Below are positions 9,015 to 18,539 of a DNA stretch of 64,000 nucleotides, piece by piece; the stretch's first letter is position 1, and the number at the start of each line of letters is the position of its first letter. The position numbers were made by a program, and so were the translations under genes. Source of the DNA: JAOUEA01 sp963825685 (lineage in GTDB: Bacteria > Actinomycetota > UBA4738 > HRBIN12). Under the pieces are notes generated by a model. It worked only from the letters and a program-made list of their open reading frames with translations, made no database searches and had not been told where the DNA came from. The stretch is from contig CAWGUD010000009.1 in the NCBI GenBank assembly GCA_963825685.1, forward strand, positions 1 through 64,000, in the 5' to 3' direction.

Positions 9015-10247
9015 ATGAGCCACGCGCGCGCGACGATCAGCCTCGGCGTGGTCCTCGCGTGCGTGATCGGCACGATGGCGCTGGGCGCCGCGACCAAGGC
9101 CCCGTGCGCGCCGGGACAGTGGGGCGACCTGCGCCAGTATCGGCTGCTCTGCTACACCGACGTCGTGCCGCTCCTCGACACCGAGCAGCTGCGCGGTTCA
9201 CGCCTGCCCTTCCTCGACGCGTGCGAACCGGTCGAGGGGCGCAACTGCGACGAGTACCCGGTCCTGACGATGTACGTGATGCGGCTCGCGTCATGGATCT
9301 CCGGGGACGACTACGCCCCGTTCTACTGGGTCAACGCCCTGCTGCTGACCGGCTTCGCCGTCGCGATCGCCGTGATGCTCTACGTCGCGAACGGGTCTCG
9401 CGCGCTCTACTTCGCCCTGGCGCCCACCCTGCTCGTGTACGGGACCGTGAACTGGGACCTCGTCGCGGTCGCGCTGGCGACGGCGGGCCTGCTCGCGTTC
9501 TTCCGGCGGCGGGATCGCGCAGCCGGCGTCGCTCTCGGGCTCGGCGCCGCCACGAAGCTCTACCCCGCATTGCTCGCGGTGCCGCTCATCGCGCAACGGC
9601 TCCGGGAACGGCGCCCCGACGGCGCGATCGTGATCGCGTGGACGACCGCAGGAGCCTGGCTCCTGGTGAACCTCCCGTTCGCGGTCGCGGCGCCGACGGC
9701 CTGGCTGACGTTCTTCCGGTTCAACGGCGAGCGCGGCGCCGACTTCGACAGCCTCTGGTACATCGCCTGCCGGCATCTGGAGCTCTGCCCCTCCACCCGG
9801 GCGATCAACCTCGGGTCGTTCGCGATCTTCCTGCGTCTCGATCGCGGCGGTGTGGGCGATGAAGGTCCGGCGGCACCCCGACTTCCCCGATGGACCCTGG
9901 GCCTGCCGCTGCTCGTGGCGTTCCTGCTCTCGAACAAGGTCTACTCGCCCCAGTACGGACTCTGGCTGCTGCCCTGGTTCGCGCTGGCGCTCCCGCGGTT
10001 GTGGCCGTTCCTCGCGTTCTCACTCACCGACGTCGCGGTGTTCGTGACGCGCTTCTCGTGGTTCGGACGGCTCCAGGGCGCGCCGGGCTCGTCCCAGGCG
10101 CTCTTCGAGGTCATGGTGCTCTTGAGGGCTGCCGTGCTGATCTGGTGCGTCGTGTCGTGGATCCGCCGCGAGCACGAGCCGATCGAGATCGAGCGACGAG
10201 GGCGAGCCGCTCCTGGGGTCCTCGAGACCGAGATGGTTCGGTCATGA
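9015..10247 (+). CDS. polytopic membrane glycosyltransferase, GT87/DUF2029-like, with two compensating frame shifts
   Basis: 410 aa, about ten hydrophobic segments. YGTVNWDLVAVALATAGLLA, GAATKLYPALLAVPLIA and KVYSPQYGLWLLPW resemble the polyprenyl-phosphate-mannose-dependent alpha-mannosyltransferases of Actinobacteria (DUF2029/GT87). Between about 9834 and 9887 the annotated frame reads a charged stretch (RLDRGGVGDEGPAAPRLP). The neighbouring frame reads VSIAAVWAMKVRRHPDFP, which continues a membrane helix and has G/C at every third position. I infer one extra and one missing base flanking this stretch. The stop overlaps the next gene's ATG, so the pair is coupled. Role in lipoglycan or polysaccharide synthesis is inferred from the family. 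Confidence 0.75.
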   Translation: MSHARATISLGVVLACVIGTMALGAATKAPCAPGQWGDLRQYRLLCYTDVVPLLDTEQLRGSRLPFLDACEPVEGRNCDEYPVLTMYVMRLASWISGDDYAPFYWVNALLLTGFAVAIAVMLYVANGSRALYFALAPTLLVYGTVNWDLVAVALATAGLLAFFRRRDRAAGVALGLGAATKLYPALLAVPLIAQRLRERRPDGAIVIAWTTAGAWLLVNLPFAVAAPTAWLTFFRFNGERGADFDSLWYIACRHLELCPSTRAINLGSFAIFLRLDRGGVGDEGPAAPRLPRWTLGLPLLVAFLLSNKVYSPQYGLWLLPWFALALPRLWPFLAFSLTDVAVFVTRFSWFGRLQGAPGSSQALFEVMVLLRAAVLIWCVVSWIRREHEPIEIERRGRAAPGVLETEMVRS

Positions 10248-11452
10248 CGGAGCCGTCGCCGGACGCGTTCGCGCCGGCCACCCGGAGCACGACCAGCGAC
10301 GACGGAGAAACGGTGCGGCTGCGTGACGGGCTGCGCGACTCGCTGCTCGTGTTCCTGGCGGTGCGGATCGGATTCTCGGTGCTCGGTCTCGTGGCCGTCG
10401 GGCTGATCGCCCCACGACAGGGCCCGCCGGCCGTCGCGGGGTGGCCCATCGCCCCGGTGACGTACGGATGGGAGGTGCTCTTCACCGCGGCGGAACGACA
10501 GGACGCCGCGTGGTTCCTCACGATCGCGACTCGCGGGTACGACGTCGCCGACGGCAGCGCCGCGTTCTTCCCGGTGTATCCGCTGTCGATACGACTCGTC
10601 GCATCGCTGCCGGGCATCGGTCCGCTCGGCGCCGCTCTGATCGTCTCGAACGTCTGCTTCGCCGGGGCGCTCGTGATGCTGCACGGACTCACCCGGCTCG
10701 AAGGCATGTCACGAGAGACAGCGCGGCTCACCGTGCTGTTCCTCGCGATCTTCCCGACGGGGTTCTTCTTCCTGGCGCCCTACACGGAAGGGCCGTTCCT
10801 GTTGGCGTCGATCTCGGCGTTCTGGTTCGCCCGCCGCGACCGATGGTGGTTGGCGGCGCTCGCGGGCGCGCTCGCCGCGGGCACCCGCAGCGTCGGGGTG
10901 CTCATCGCGGTCGCGCTCTGCGTCGAGGCCGTGCTGCAGCACCGACGTCTCGGTCGGACGCTCGCCCCGCGGATCGCGGCCGCTCTCGCGGTCGGCGTGG
11001 GCCCCCTGCTCTACCTGGCGTGGTGGCGCGTGCAGCACGGCGACGCGACCGTGCCGTGGACGGCCCAGCGCAACTGGTCCCGCGAAGCCCGATGGCCCTG
11101 GACGACCCTGGCCGAGGGCGTCGGGGATGCGTGGCGCCTCGGCGGCTACTGGCTCGTCGATGCGCTCGTCGTCGGCGTGGTGCTGCTGGCCGTGATCGCC
11201 GGACTGCGGTGGCTGCGTCCCACCTACTCGGTCTATGCGATCGCGAGCCTGGCGCTGCCGCTCGTGTACGCCTGGCCGACGCGCCCGCTGCTGTCGATGC
11301 CACGGTTCGTCGCCGTGATCTTCCCGGCGTTCTGGGTGTTGGCCCGCGCAGCGGAGAGGAGGCGCATCCCGCACCCCGTGATCGTGGCGTCGTTCGCCGG
11401 CGGATACGCGATCCTGGGTGCGCTGTTCGTGACGTGGTGGGACGTGTTCTGA
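10244..11452 (+). CDS. membrane mannosyltransferase-like protein (PIG-V/GT-C type)
   Basis: 402 aa with about ten hydrophobic segments after a 30-residue cytoplasmic start. The motifs RQDAAWFLTIATRGYD, AAFFPVYPLSIRLVA and LFLAIFPTGFFFLAPYTEGPFLL match bacterial homologs of the GPI-mannosyltransferase PIG-V group, integral GT-C enzymes that use lipid-linked mannose. ATG 10244 overlaps the upstream stop (ATGA). The acceptor is unknown; with its partner it probably builds a cell-envelope glycan. Confidence 0.75.
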   Translation: MTEPSPDAFAPATRSTTSDDGETVRLRDGLRDSLLVFLAVRIGFSVLGLVAVGLIAPRQGPPAVAGWPIAPVTYGWEVLFTAAERQDAAWFLTIATRGYDVADGSAAFFPVYPLSIRLVASLPGIGPLGAALIVSNVCFAGALVMLHGLTRLEGMSRETARLTVLFLAIFPTGFFFLAPYTEGPFLLASISAFWFARRDRWWLAALAGALAAGTRSVGVLIAVALCVEAVLQHRRLGRTLAPRIAAALAVGVGPLLYLAWWRVQHGDATVPWTAQRNWSREARWPWTTLAEGVGDAWRLGGYWLVDALVVGVVLLAVIAGLRWLRPTYSVYAIASLALPLVYAWPTRPLLSMPRFVAVIFPAFWVLARAAERRRIPHPVIVASFAGGYAILGALFVTWWDVF

Positions 11453-11529
11453 GGCGTCGGCCGAGGCACCGGCCGACGCGCCGGCCGACGACGATGACGC
11501 GGTTCGCATCGATGCACCGCCCGAACGAC

Positions 11530-11566
11530 TAGGATGGTCCGAACTCGGGGGGCCTCAGGAGGCAAG
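11530..11566 (+). promoter_or_regulatory. promoter and ribosome-binding site of the response regulator gene
   Basis: TAGGAT at 11530-11535 is a good -10. AGGAGG at 11557-11562 precedes GTG 11567 by 4 nt and decides for that start rather than the in-frame ATG at 11534, which overlaps the -10. Confidence 0.5.
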
Positions 11567-12205
11567 GTGACGATCAAGGTTGCGATCGCGGACGACCACT
11601 CGCTGGTGCGCCAGGGCCTGCGTCGGTACCTCGACATGGCCGACGGCATCGAGGTGGTCGGCGAGGCCGCCGACGGGAAGGAACTGCTCGACCTGATCGG
11701 CACCGAGACCCCCGACATCGCGTTGGTCGACATCCGCATGCCCGAGATGGACGGCCTCGAGGCAGCTCGTGAGATCCGCGACCGTTGGCCCGAGATCGGC
11801 GTGATCATGCTGACGGCGTACGACGACCGCCAGTTCGTCGTGGAGGCCGTCCGCTCAGGCGCCCGTGGCTACGTGTTGAAGGCGCGCGACGCCGAGCACC
11901 TGATCCAGACCGTGCGCCTGGTCGCGGGCGGCAACATGGTGATCGACCCTCAGCTGGTGGTCGCGCTCGCCGAAGAGCTCTCCACCGCCAAGGAACGGGA
12001 CCGCAAGGCCGAGACCCTCACCGCCCGCGAGATCGAGGTGCTGCAGCTCCTCGCGTTCGGGCACACGAACCGCGACATCGCGGAGCGTCTCTACATCTCG
12101 CCCGACACGGTCAAGACCCACCTGGAGCACATCTTCGAGAAGCTCGGCGCGTCCGACCGCACGGCAGCGGTCGCCGAAGCGTTACGTCGGCGCCTGATCG
12201 AGTAG
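11567..12205 (+). CDS. NarL/FixJ-family response regulator
   Basis: 212 aa. The receiver domain has acidic residues D9/D10, phospho-acceptor D55 in ALVDIRMPEMDG, and conserved K105 in GYVLKARD. A LuxR-type helix-turn-helix occupies about 148-208 (LTAREIEVLQLLAFGHTNRD and SPDTVKTHLEHIFEKLGASD). The adjacent histidine kinase on the same strand, 118 bp downstream, is its likely partner. Target genes cannot be read from the sequence. Confidence 0.92.
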   Translation: MTIKVAIADDHSLVRQGLRRYLDMADGIEVVGEAADGKELLDLIGTETPDIALVDIRMPEMDGLEAAREIRDRWPEIGVIMLTAYDDRQFVVEAVRSGARGYVLKARDAEHLIQTVRLVAGGNMVIDPQLVVALAEELSTAKERDRKAETLTAREIEVLQLLAFGHTNRDIAERLYISPDTVKTHLEHIFEKLGASDRTAAVAEALRRRLIE

Positions 12206-12323
12206 GAACCGGGCCACGCGTCAGGGGCCGTCCGTCCCCTCGACGGGCTAGTCCGTCCGGTCTGCAACGACCCCCGGTCGGGTGATGGAGTCGGGTGTCC
12301 CCACCAGGCATCATGGTCGTCAC

Positions 12324-14456
12324 ATGAGCGACGCCGTCCGCCCGCGTGCACGCACGGCCACGGGTCTGTTCCTCGGCGCCGCCGCGGTGGCCGCCGTCGT
12401 GACCTACTTGGCGTTCCCCAGCGGCTCCAGGGAGCAGGGTCTGGCCGCCCAGGTCATCGTGGTGGGCTCCTGCCTGTTGTCGGGCGGCCTCATCTTGCGA
12501 GCGGTCGGGAAGGGCGAGGCGTGGCGTGGCACGGTGCATCTCGCCTACGCCTTGTTCATGCTCGGAGTCGTCAACGTGGTGTTCCTCGCCGTCGACCTGA
12601 ACGGCGGCGGCACGTACGAGCCACGGGTCACCGACCTGGCGTTCGCGCTGTTCCTCGTGCCGCTGGTGCAGCTCGCGCGCGCGGAGTTCCACGACCATTT
12701 CGACGAGCGAGACGGCATCGAGATCGGCACGGACGTCTTCCTCATCACGGCGTCGGTCACGGCGCTGATGTACGTCGTCGTGCGCCCGTTCGACGCGACG
12801 CTCCAGGCATCGATCACCGCCGCGGTCTTCAGTGCGGTCGCCGCGTTCCAGGTCGCGGCCTTCGGCGCCCTCGCCTTGTGGGCGCCCTCGCGACGGCACC
12901 TCGTGCTCTTCGGCATCTTCGCCGTGACGGCTGCCGCCGCCGCGACGTTCGGGTGGCATTGGACCCGTGGCTCATTCGACAGCACGATCGCCTCGATCGT
13001 GCTGCCGTTCATGCTGTGCCCGCTGGCGTTCGCGGCATGGACCGTCTTCACGGGCATCCCCGATCCGGCGACGGGATCGACGGCGCCGCCTCGACGCTGG
13101 GCTCGACCGGTGCTCACGAGCCTCTCGGTGGTCACAGCCTGCGCGGCGCTCGCCGTGGTGGCGATCTTCGACGAGGAGGGTGGCATCGACGGGCAGCAAT
13201 CGACCGCGATCATCCTGCTGCTCGGTCTCGGCATCGCGGCTCGCATCCTGTCGAACCAGACGGCGAGCACGATCGCGCACCGACAGACCGCCGAGGCGCT
13301 CGAAGAACGGGAACGCGCGCTGGCCGAGACCGACCAGGCACTCGAACGCGTCCGCGAGGCCAACGAGACGCTCCGCCAGTCCGAGGAGCACCTCCGGTTG
13401 GTCTTCGAGACCGCCGAGGACGGGATCGTCGAGCTCGACGAGCGAGGCGTCGTGCTGCGAGCGAACGAGGCGTTCGCCGAGATGATCGCGCTGCCGCGCG
13501 AGTCGATCGAGGATCAGCCGTGGACGGCCCTGGCCTCGGTGGTCGTCGGGGCGGACGACGCCTTCGCCGGTCTCCGAACGGGCGGACAGTCGCAGATCAC
13601 GCGCCCCGGCGGGCAGGTGTTGCACCTCGAGTCGCGCACGTCCGCCGTGCCGACGACTCCGCCACGCACCCTGTTGCTCGTTCGCGACGTCACCGCGGCC
13701 CGGGTCGCCGATCAGACGATCCGGTCGCTGTTCCAGTTCCTGCAGGACCGCGACGAGGACCGGAGCAGGCTGATGCGCCGAACGAACGCCGCGATCGAGG
13801 CCGAGCGCAACCGCATCGCGCGCGACCTGCACGACGGGCCGGTGCAGGGTGTCTCGGCGGCGTCGCTCTCGCTCGAGGCCGCGTTGCTGATGATCCAAGC
13901 GGGCGACGTCGATCAGGGCGTCGAGGTGCTCACGAAGATCCGCGAGGAGCTCGCCGGCGAGGCCGACGCGCTCCGCGGTCTGATGTCGGGGCTGCGGCCA
14001 CCGGTGCTCGAGGAGCGTGGGCTCCTCCCGGCGCTCCGCGAGACGCTCGTACGGTTCGGCGCGGACCAGGGCGTCGACACAGAGTTCGCCGGACGCGTCG
14101 ACGTGCCACTGCCCGAGGACCTCGAGACGCTCGCCTATCGGGTCGTGCAGGAGGCCTTGTCCAACGCCGCGAAGCATGCGGGGGCGACCCAGGTCATGGT
14201 CATGGTGCAGGCCAACGACTCGCAGCTGCGGGTCGAGGTGGAAGACGACGGAGAGGGGTTCGACGCCGGACTCGCGCGGGACTTCCTGCGCGAAGGGCGG
14301 GTCGGACTCGCCTCGATGCGAGAACGTGTCGAGCTCGCGAGCGGATCGTTCGTGGTCCGATCCTCACCGGGGCGCGGCACCTCGATCGTCGCCACCCTGC
14401 CGCTCGACGAGCTGGCACCCTCGCGCCGCGGCACCACCCTGCACGAGGCGTCGTAG
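12324..14456 (+). CDS. membrane sensor histidine kinase, NarL type, with PAS domain
   Basis: About 710 aa. Roughly eight to nine N-terminal helices (residues 10-310) form a membrane sensor. A short coiled coil leads into a PAS domain (about 355-470, starting SEEHLRLVFETAEDGIVELD). The HisKA_3 dimerisation helix holds H503 in RIARDLHDGPVQG, and an HATPase domain follows with EALSNAAKHAG and VEDDGEGFDAG. This layout matches kinases that phosphorylate NarL-type regulators, and one lies directly upstream. ATG 12324 is preferred to ATG 12282 because the extra 14 residues are not hydrophobic or conserved-looking. The stop lies 2 nt from the convergent PBP gene. Confidence 0.88.
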   Translation: MSDAVRPRARTATGLFLGAAAVAAVVTYLAFPSGSREQGLAAQVIVVGSCLLSGGLILRAVGKGEAWRGTVHLAYALFMLGVVNVVFLAVDLNGGGTYEPRVTDLAFALFLVPLVQLARAEFHDHFDERDGIEIGTDVFLITASVTALMYVVVRPFDATLQASITAAVFSAVAAFQVAAFGALALWAPSRRHLVLFGIFAVTAAAAATFGWHWTRGSFDSTIASIVLPFMLCPLAFAAWTVFTGIPDPATGSTAPPRRWARPVLTSLSVVTACAALAVVAIFDEEGGIDGQQSTAIILLLGLGIAARILSNQTASTIAHRQTAEALEERERALAETDQALERVREANETLRQSEEHLRLVFETAEDGIVELDERGVVLRANEAFAEMIALPRESIEDQPWTALASVVVGADDAFAGLRTGGQSQITRPGGQVLHLESRTSAVPTTPPRTLLLVRDVTAARVADQTIRSLFQFLQDRDEDRSRLMRRTNAAIEAERNRIARDLHDGPVQGVSAASLSLEAALLMIQAGDVDQGVEVLTKIREELAGEADALRGLMSGLRPPVLEERGLLPALRETLVRFGADQGVDTEFAGRVDVPLPEDLETLAYRVVQEALSNAAKHAGATQVMVMVQANDSQLRVEVEDDGEGFDAGLARDFLREGRVGLASMRERVELASGSFVVRSSPGRGTSIVATLPLDELAPSRRGTTLHEAS

Positions 14457-14458
14457 CG

Positions 14459-16668
14459 CTACTCGTCGTCGGGCGGCGGGGTCTCGCTGGGTGGCGGGGT
14501 CTCGCTGGGCGGTGGGGTCTCGCTGGGCGGTGGGGTCTCGCTGGGTTCGTCGGTCGGCTCCGGCGTCTCGCTGGGTTCGGGCGATGGAGACGGTGACGGG
14601 GTCGGAGACGCGATCGGCGTGGGGGCGCCCAGGGTGCCGGTCAGTGAGAAGTCCGTCGAGAACGGCGTCGGCTCCCAGCCCCATTCCTCCGCCCCGTAGG
14701 CCATCGCCTCGAGCATGTAGTCGTGCCAGATGGCCGCGGGGATCGTGCCCCCGTACACGGTCGAGCACGCCGGCGACGTTGATCAGACGGGCGCTGCTCC
14801 TCGGGGTAGCCGACCCAGACGCACGTCGAGAGCTGGACGGTGTAGCCGCAGAACCACGCGTCGACGTTGTCTTGCGCGCTGCCCGTCTTGCCGGCGGCGG
14901 GCCACGGGTAGATCGATGCCGCCGAGCCCGTGCCACCTTGCACGACGCCCTGCAGCGCCGAGGTGACCGCCCGTGGCACATCGGTGTCACCCTTGAAGGG
15001 ATCCTTCGGACGCGACGCGACCCTGCGATCGGCCGGCTGGCCGTTCGGCCGGTCGACCGCCAGCAGAGGATTGGCGCGGTGATACACGCCGTCGGCCGCG
15101 AGGGTCGCATAGGCGTTGGTCATCTCGAGCGGGTTGATCTGAACGCTGCCCAACGTGATCGAGCACACGGCGGGAAGCTCCGACCGGATGCCCAGATCGT
15201 GCGCCATGTCGACCACGTCGGCCGGCCCGCCGGCGAGCGCCGTCACGAGCTGTGCGTACACGGTGTTCACGGAGTTCACCGTGGCCCCGTAGAGGTCGAC
15301 CGTGCCGGCGGAGCTGTCGCCCGCGTTCGTCGGGGTCCAGAGACCGTCGGGGCCCGAGCACTGCGGGTCGGCGATCGTCATCGTCGACGGGCCCGACCAG
15401 TACTGTCCCCGCAGCGCGAACCCCTGGTCGAGCGCGGCAGCCAGGGTGAACGGCTTGAACGCCGATCCCGCCTGGCGCCCGCACCCCTCACACGGAAGGG
15501 TCGCCAGGTTCAGCTTGGACTCGTTCCAGTCCCGGCCCCCGACCATCGCGAGCACCTCGCCCGTCTCGTTGTCGATCGACACGAGCGCAGCGTCGGGGTT
15601 GTAGTCGGTGTCCGGCAGGTTCGCCTCGACGGCGTCCTCGGCCATGCGCTGCAGCTTCAGGTCCAGGGACGTGGTGATCTGCAGGCCTCCGCCGTACACA
15701 CGGGCGCTGCCGTAGCGCTGGAACAGCTCGGACCGGGTCCACTCGACGAAGTACTCGGAGTCGGCGGGGCTCGAGATGCGGGCATCCTCGTCCTTCTGCG
15801 ACTTCGGGATGCCGCAGCACTTCAGCTCCTTGAGGCGGGTGGCCTCGCTCTGCGGGATGTAGCCGTACTTCGCCATCTGATCGAGCGTGTAGTCACGTCG
15901 GAACTCGTTGTCGTACTTGCTCTTGATCGGGTCGTACAGGCTCGGCGCGTGCAGCACCGCGGCGAGCACGGCCGCCTCGTTCACGGTGAGCTCGGACGCG
16001 TGCTTGTCGAAGTAGGTGAGGGCTGCGGCTTCCGCGCCGTAGGCGCCGTGGCCGAAGTACACCGTGTTCAGGTACTTCGCGAGGATCTGGTCCTTGGTGA
16101 GCTGCTGCTCGACCTTGATCGCGAGCAGCGCTTCCCTGATCTTCTCCTTGATCGTGCGCGGCGGCACGATGTACTCCTGGGCGCCGTTCGGGTGCTCGAT
16201 GTACTCGCCCGCGTACACGTTCTTCACGAGCTGCTGGGTGATCGTCGAGGCGCCCACCACGGTCTCGCGCTTCACGAGGTCGGTCCACGCGGCACTGACG
16301 ATGCCTCGCACGTCGATGCCGGGGTGGTCGTAGAACCCGGCGTCCTCGGTCGCGAGCACGGCGTGCTCGAGGTTGTCGGAGATCTGCTTCAGCCCGACGA
16401 TCCGGCGGTCGACGGTGCCGTGCAAGGGGGTGAGCACCTCACCGTTGCGGTCGTACAGATAGCTCGTGCGGATCGGCGGCAGGGTCTGGGGCAGCGAGAT
16501 GCGCGCGTAGGCCATGTAGAGCGATCCACCGATCGCGACGACGACCAGCAGGGGCACGAGGACGAACACCCACCAGAATCGACGGAAGAACCCCTTCTTC
16601 CGCGTGCTGGGGGCGTGTTTGGGAACGTGCTTGGCCCCTTCGGGCCTGGTGGGGGTTGTGGTCGACAC
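14459..16668 (-). CDS. bifunctional class A penicillin-binding protein, with two frame breaks near the 3' end
   Basis: Inner-membrane glycosyltransferase/transpeptidase that polymerises and crosslinks peptidoglycan. A membrane anchor at residues 31-56 precedes a GT51 domain with catalytic E108 in ATEDAGFYDHPG and ASTITQQLVKN. The transpeptidase has S402 in GSAFKPF (SxxK), a SVN motif in TVNSVNTVYAQL, and K594 in AGKTGSAQDN. After VGYPEEQRP (about 14795) the frame shifts to LINVAGVLDRV, and at about 14762 it shifts again to YGGTIPAAIWHDYMLEAMA. Both continue normal PBP sequence. The C-terminus is a Pro/Ser/Thr/Glu-rich tail with four near-identical repeats. GTG 16668 has TACAAT 8 nt upstream. 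The neighbouring DUF5318 gene mirrors the ponA1/Rv0049 pair. Confidence 0.9.
14475..14546 (-). repeat. four tandem 18-bp repeats encoding the PBP tail
   Basis: Units at 14475-14492, 14493-14510, 14511-14528 and 14529-14546 differ at one or two bases and encode repeats of Ser-Glu-Thr-Pro-Pro-Pro on the minus strand. The tail is extracytoplasmic and may span or contact the wall. Copy number could vary between strains. Confidence 0.8.
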
Positions 16669-16682
16669 GACCTCCGATTGTA
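16669..16682 (-). promoter_or_regulatory. -10 box of the PBP promoter
   Basis: TACAAT at 16682-16677 is the closest match to TATAAT in the window and lies 8 nt before GTG 16668. A GGAGG occurs inside this gap, but transcription starting there would remove it. Confidence 0.5.
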
Positions 16683-16771
16683 TCGACCGGGTGGGTGCCA
16701 GGGGGCCACAGGTGTGGCGGACCGATGGAGATTACGGTTGCACCGCAGGGAGCGCGGCTCGCCGCCGGCCG

Positions 16772-17194
16772 CTACCCGGTGGCGCTGCGCCGCGCGGTGA
16801 AGGCCTCGCGCAGGTGGTTCCACTGGCAGTTCGTGCACACCTCGACGACGTAGCAGCTCGCGCCGGGGTTCGCCGCCGTCATGCGCAGGCCGGTGTCGAT
16901 CGACCACACCCGCCCGTTCTGGTCGCGCAGCCCCTCGCCGTAGACGTACGCGAGCAGCACCAGCTTCACCTTTCCGCACACCGGACAGTCGTGCTTCGTC
17001 GGTTCGCCGACGTGCCGCGCGGCCCGCAGCAACTCGGGGTGTGCGTCGCAGATGTCGGTCAACCCGAGCACCCCGACCTGCGCATCACGCAGCAGCGCGC
17101 GCTTGGCGAGCGTGAAGTCGATCACGCCGAGCTCGGCCCGCTTGTTGCGACCCAGCGGCGTTCGTCGCGGCCGGTTCCCCTGCTGCTTCGGCAT
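16772..17194 (-). CDS. DUF5318-like small protein with two CxxC motifs
   Basis: 140 aa, soluble, basic N-terminus (PKQQGNRPRRTPLGRNKR). It has CPVCGK near residue 70 and CTNC near residue 121, a likely zinc site. The sequence and its place beside a class A PBP resemble mycobacterial Rv0049 (DUF5318) next to ponA1. The function of that family is unknown to me. ATG 17194 is preferred to GTG 17221 because TATGCT lies 9 nt upstream of the ATG and would overlap a longer reading frame. Confidence 0.78.
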   Translation of the reverse strand: MPKQQGNRPRRTPLGRNKRAELGVIDFTLAKRALLRDAQVGVLGLTDICDAHPELLRAARHVGEPTKHDCPVCGKVKLVLLAYVYGEGLRDQNGRVWSIDTGLRMTAANPGASCYVVEVCTNCQWNHLREAFTARRSATG

Positions 17195-17209
17195 GGTCGG
17201 GAAAGCATA
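17195..17209 (-). promoter_or_regulatory. -10 box of leaderless DUF5318 promoter
   Basis: TATGCT at 17209-17204 precedes ATG 17194 by 9 nt and supports that start. Confidence 0.45.
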
Positions 17210-17255
17210 CCCCCGGCCCACGTCACGGCGGACCCGCCGGAAGTCTCATCCCCGG

Positions 17256-17304
17256 TAGCCTTGCGTCGTGGGCCCGAGGGGCCCTTCGAGGAGGTGGTCG
17301 GCGG
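17256..17304 (+). promoter_or_regulatory. -10 box and ribosome-binding site upstream of the cupin gene
   Basis: TAGCCT at 17256-17261 would give a leader of about 37 nt. GAGGAGG at 17288-17294 precedes ATG 17305. Confidence 0.4.
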
Positions 17305-17740
17305 ATGAGCGTGACGCAGGAAGCGACGATCAGGGTCGAGCGGTCGGGCGATCGGGGCGCGTGGCGTCAGCTGGTCGACCCACCCGGCGCGATCCCGTCA
17401 GGCGGTCGCGAGGCCGACGTCTTCTCGACCGCCGGCGGCGCCCTCACGACCGGGTTCTGGGAACGCGAGCCCGACACATGGTCGTTCGAGCGTCCCTACG
17501 ACGAGGTCGCGCTGATCCTCGAGGGCGACGCCGACATCGTGACCGACGATGGACGCACCCTCACGATCGGCCCCGGGGATGTGCTGGTCACGCCCGAAGG
17601 GGTCGGCCGGCACGTGGGTGATCCGCGAGCGCATCGTGAAGTTCTGGGTGATCTACGACGGTGGCCCACGTTCCCGGTGCGTGAGGATGAGACCATTGGC
17701 CTATAGCGAAACACGCAGGCGCCGGGGTACGTTCCTGTGA
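17305..17740 (+). CDS. cupin-domain protein (DUF861-like), with a frame break
   Basis: Small beta-barrel protein. Residues 40-105 carry a cupin core (DTWSFERPYDEVALILEGDA, then GRTLTIGPGDVLVTPEGV). The uninterrupted frame continues GRHVGDPRAHREVLGDLRRW and ends at 17706. The neighbouring frame instead reads GTWVIRERIVKFWVIYDGG, the expected last strands of this family, and ends at 17740. I infer one extra base at about 17604-17608. The ligand or reaction is unknown. Confidence 0.65.
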
Positions 17741-17775
17741 GGTCCGCGCTTCCCCGATCCCCAGGAGCTGGAACG

Positions 17776-18483
17776 ATGGACACCCCCCACGCCGATGCCA
17801 CGATGTGGTCGGCCTTGCCCGATGCCATCCCCGCGCCGACGTTCAAGACGGCGAAACGCGGGTTCGAGCAGAAGCAGGTGCTGGAGCATGTCGATCGACT
17901 GAACGATCGTCTGCGAACCGTCGAGCGTCAGGTGCGACAGCTACGGTTCGAGCTGGAGGAGGCGAAACGGGAGCGAGACGCGGCCCTCCGGGAGCGAGCC
18001 GCGCTCCTGCACGAGCGAGACGCAGGTGCTGCGGCGATGTCGCAGCCCGCGCGGGAGGTCGACGCCTACGAGCACGTGTCCGACCGCGTGACGGAGTTGC
18101 TCACGACGTTGGACAAGGACATCCAGACGATCAGAGGCGAGGCCGAAGCCGAAGCCCAGCAGATCGTGGACCACGCCAGGAGCGAGGCCTACCGCGTGCG
18201 GAGCGAGTCCGACGAGGCGCTGGCCACAGCGATCCAGGCGGCCCAGCGGGCCCGAGAGGACGCCGAGCGACGTGTCGCCGAGTCGGAGACCCGCCGCAAC
18301 GACGTGCTCCGAGAGCTTCGGCGCCAGTGCAGCGTCTTCCTCGACGTTCTCGGGAACCTTGCGGCATCGATCGAAGGGACGGGCGACGCCGGGCAGGGAG
18401 ACGGTTCGAAGTCCGACGCCACCGTGCCCGAGGGCACCGGCCCCACCGTCGTGCTGCCCGACGTAGCGCCCGACCAGACGTAA
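17776..18483 (+). CDS. DivIVA-like coiled-coil protein
   Basis: 235 aa. A short N-terminal segment (FKTAKRGFEQKQVLEHVDRL) resembles the DivIVA/GpsB membrane-binding region. It is followed by a long, highly charged coiled coil (residues 40-195) and an acidic disordered tail. Such proteins mark poles or septa and recruit wall-synthesis machinery in Actinobacteria. A second class of homologs acts as general cytoskeletal scaffolds. The start is set by AGGAG at 17763-17767. It lies near a PBP gene, though on the opposite strand. Confidence 0.65.
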   Translation: MDTPHADATMWSALPDAIPAPTFKTAKRGFEQKQVLEHVDRLNDRLRTVERQVRQLRFELEEAKRERDAALRERAALLHERDAGAAAMSQPAREVDAYEHVSDRVTELLTTLDKDIQTIRGEAEAEAQQIVDHARSEAYRVRSESDEALATAIQAAQRAREDAERRVAESETRRNDVLRELRRQCSVFLDVLGNLAASIEGTGDAGQGDGSKSDATVPEGTGPTVVLPDVAPDQT

Positions 18484-18539
18484 CCCTGGAGGGTCAGGGG
18501 AAGGGTCACACCACGTCTGACCTGCGACGATGGGTGGAC

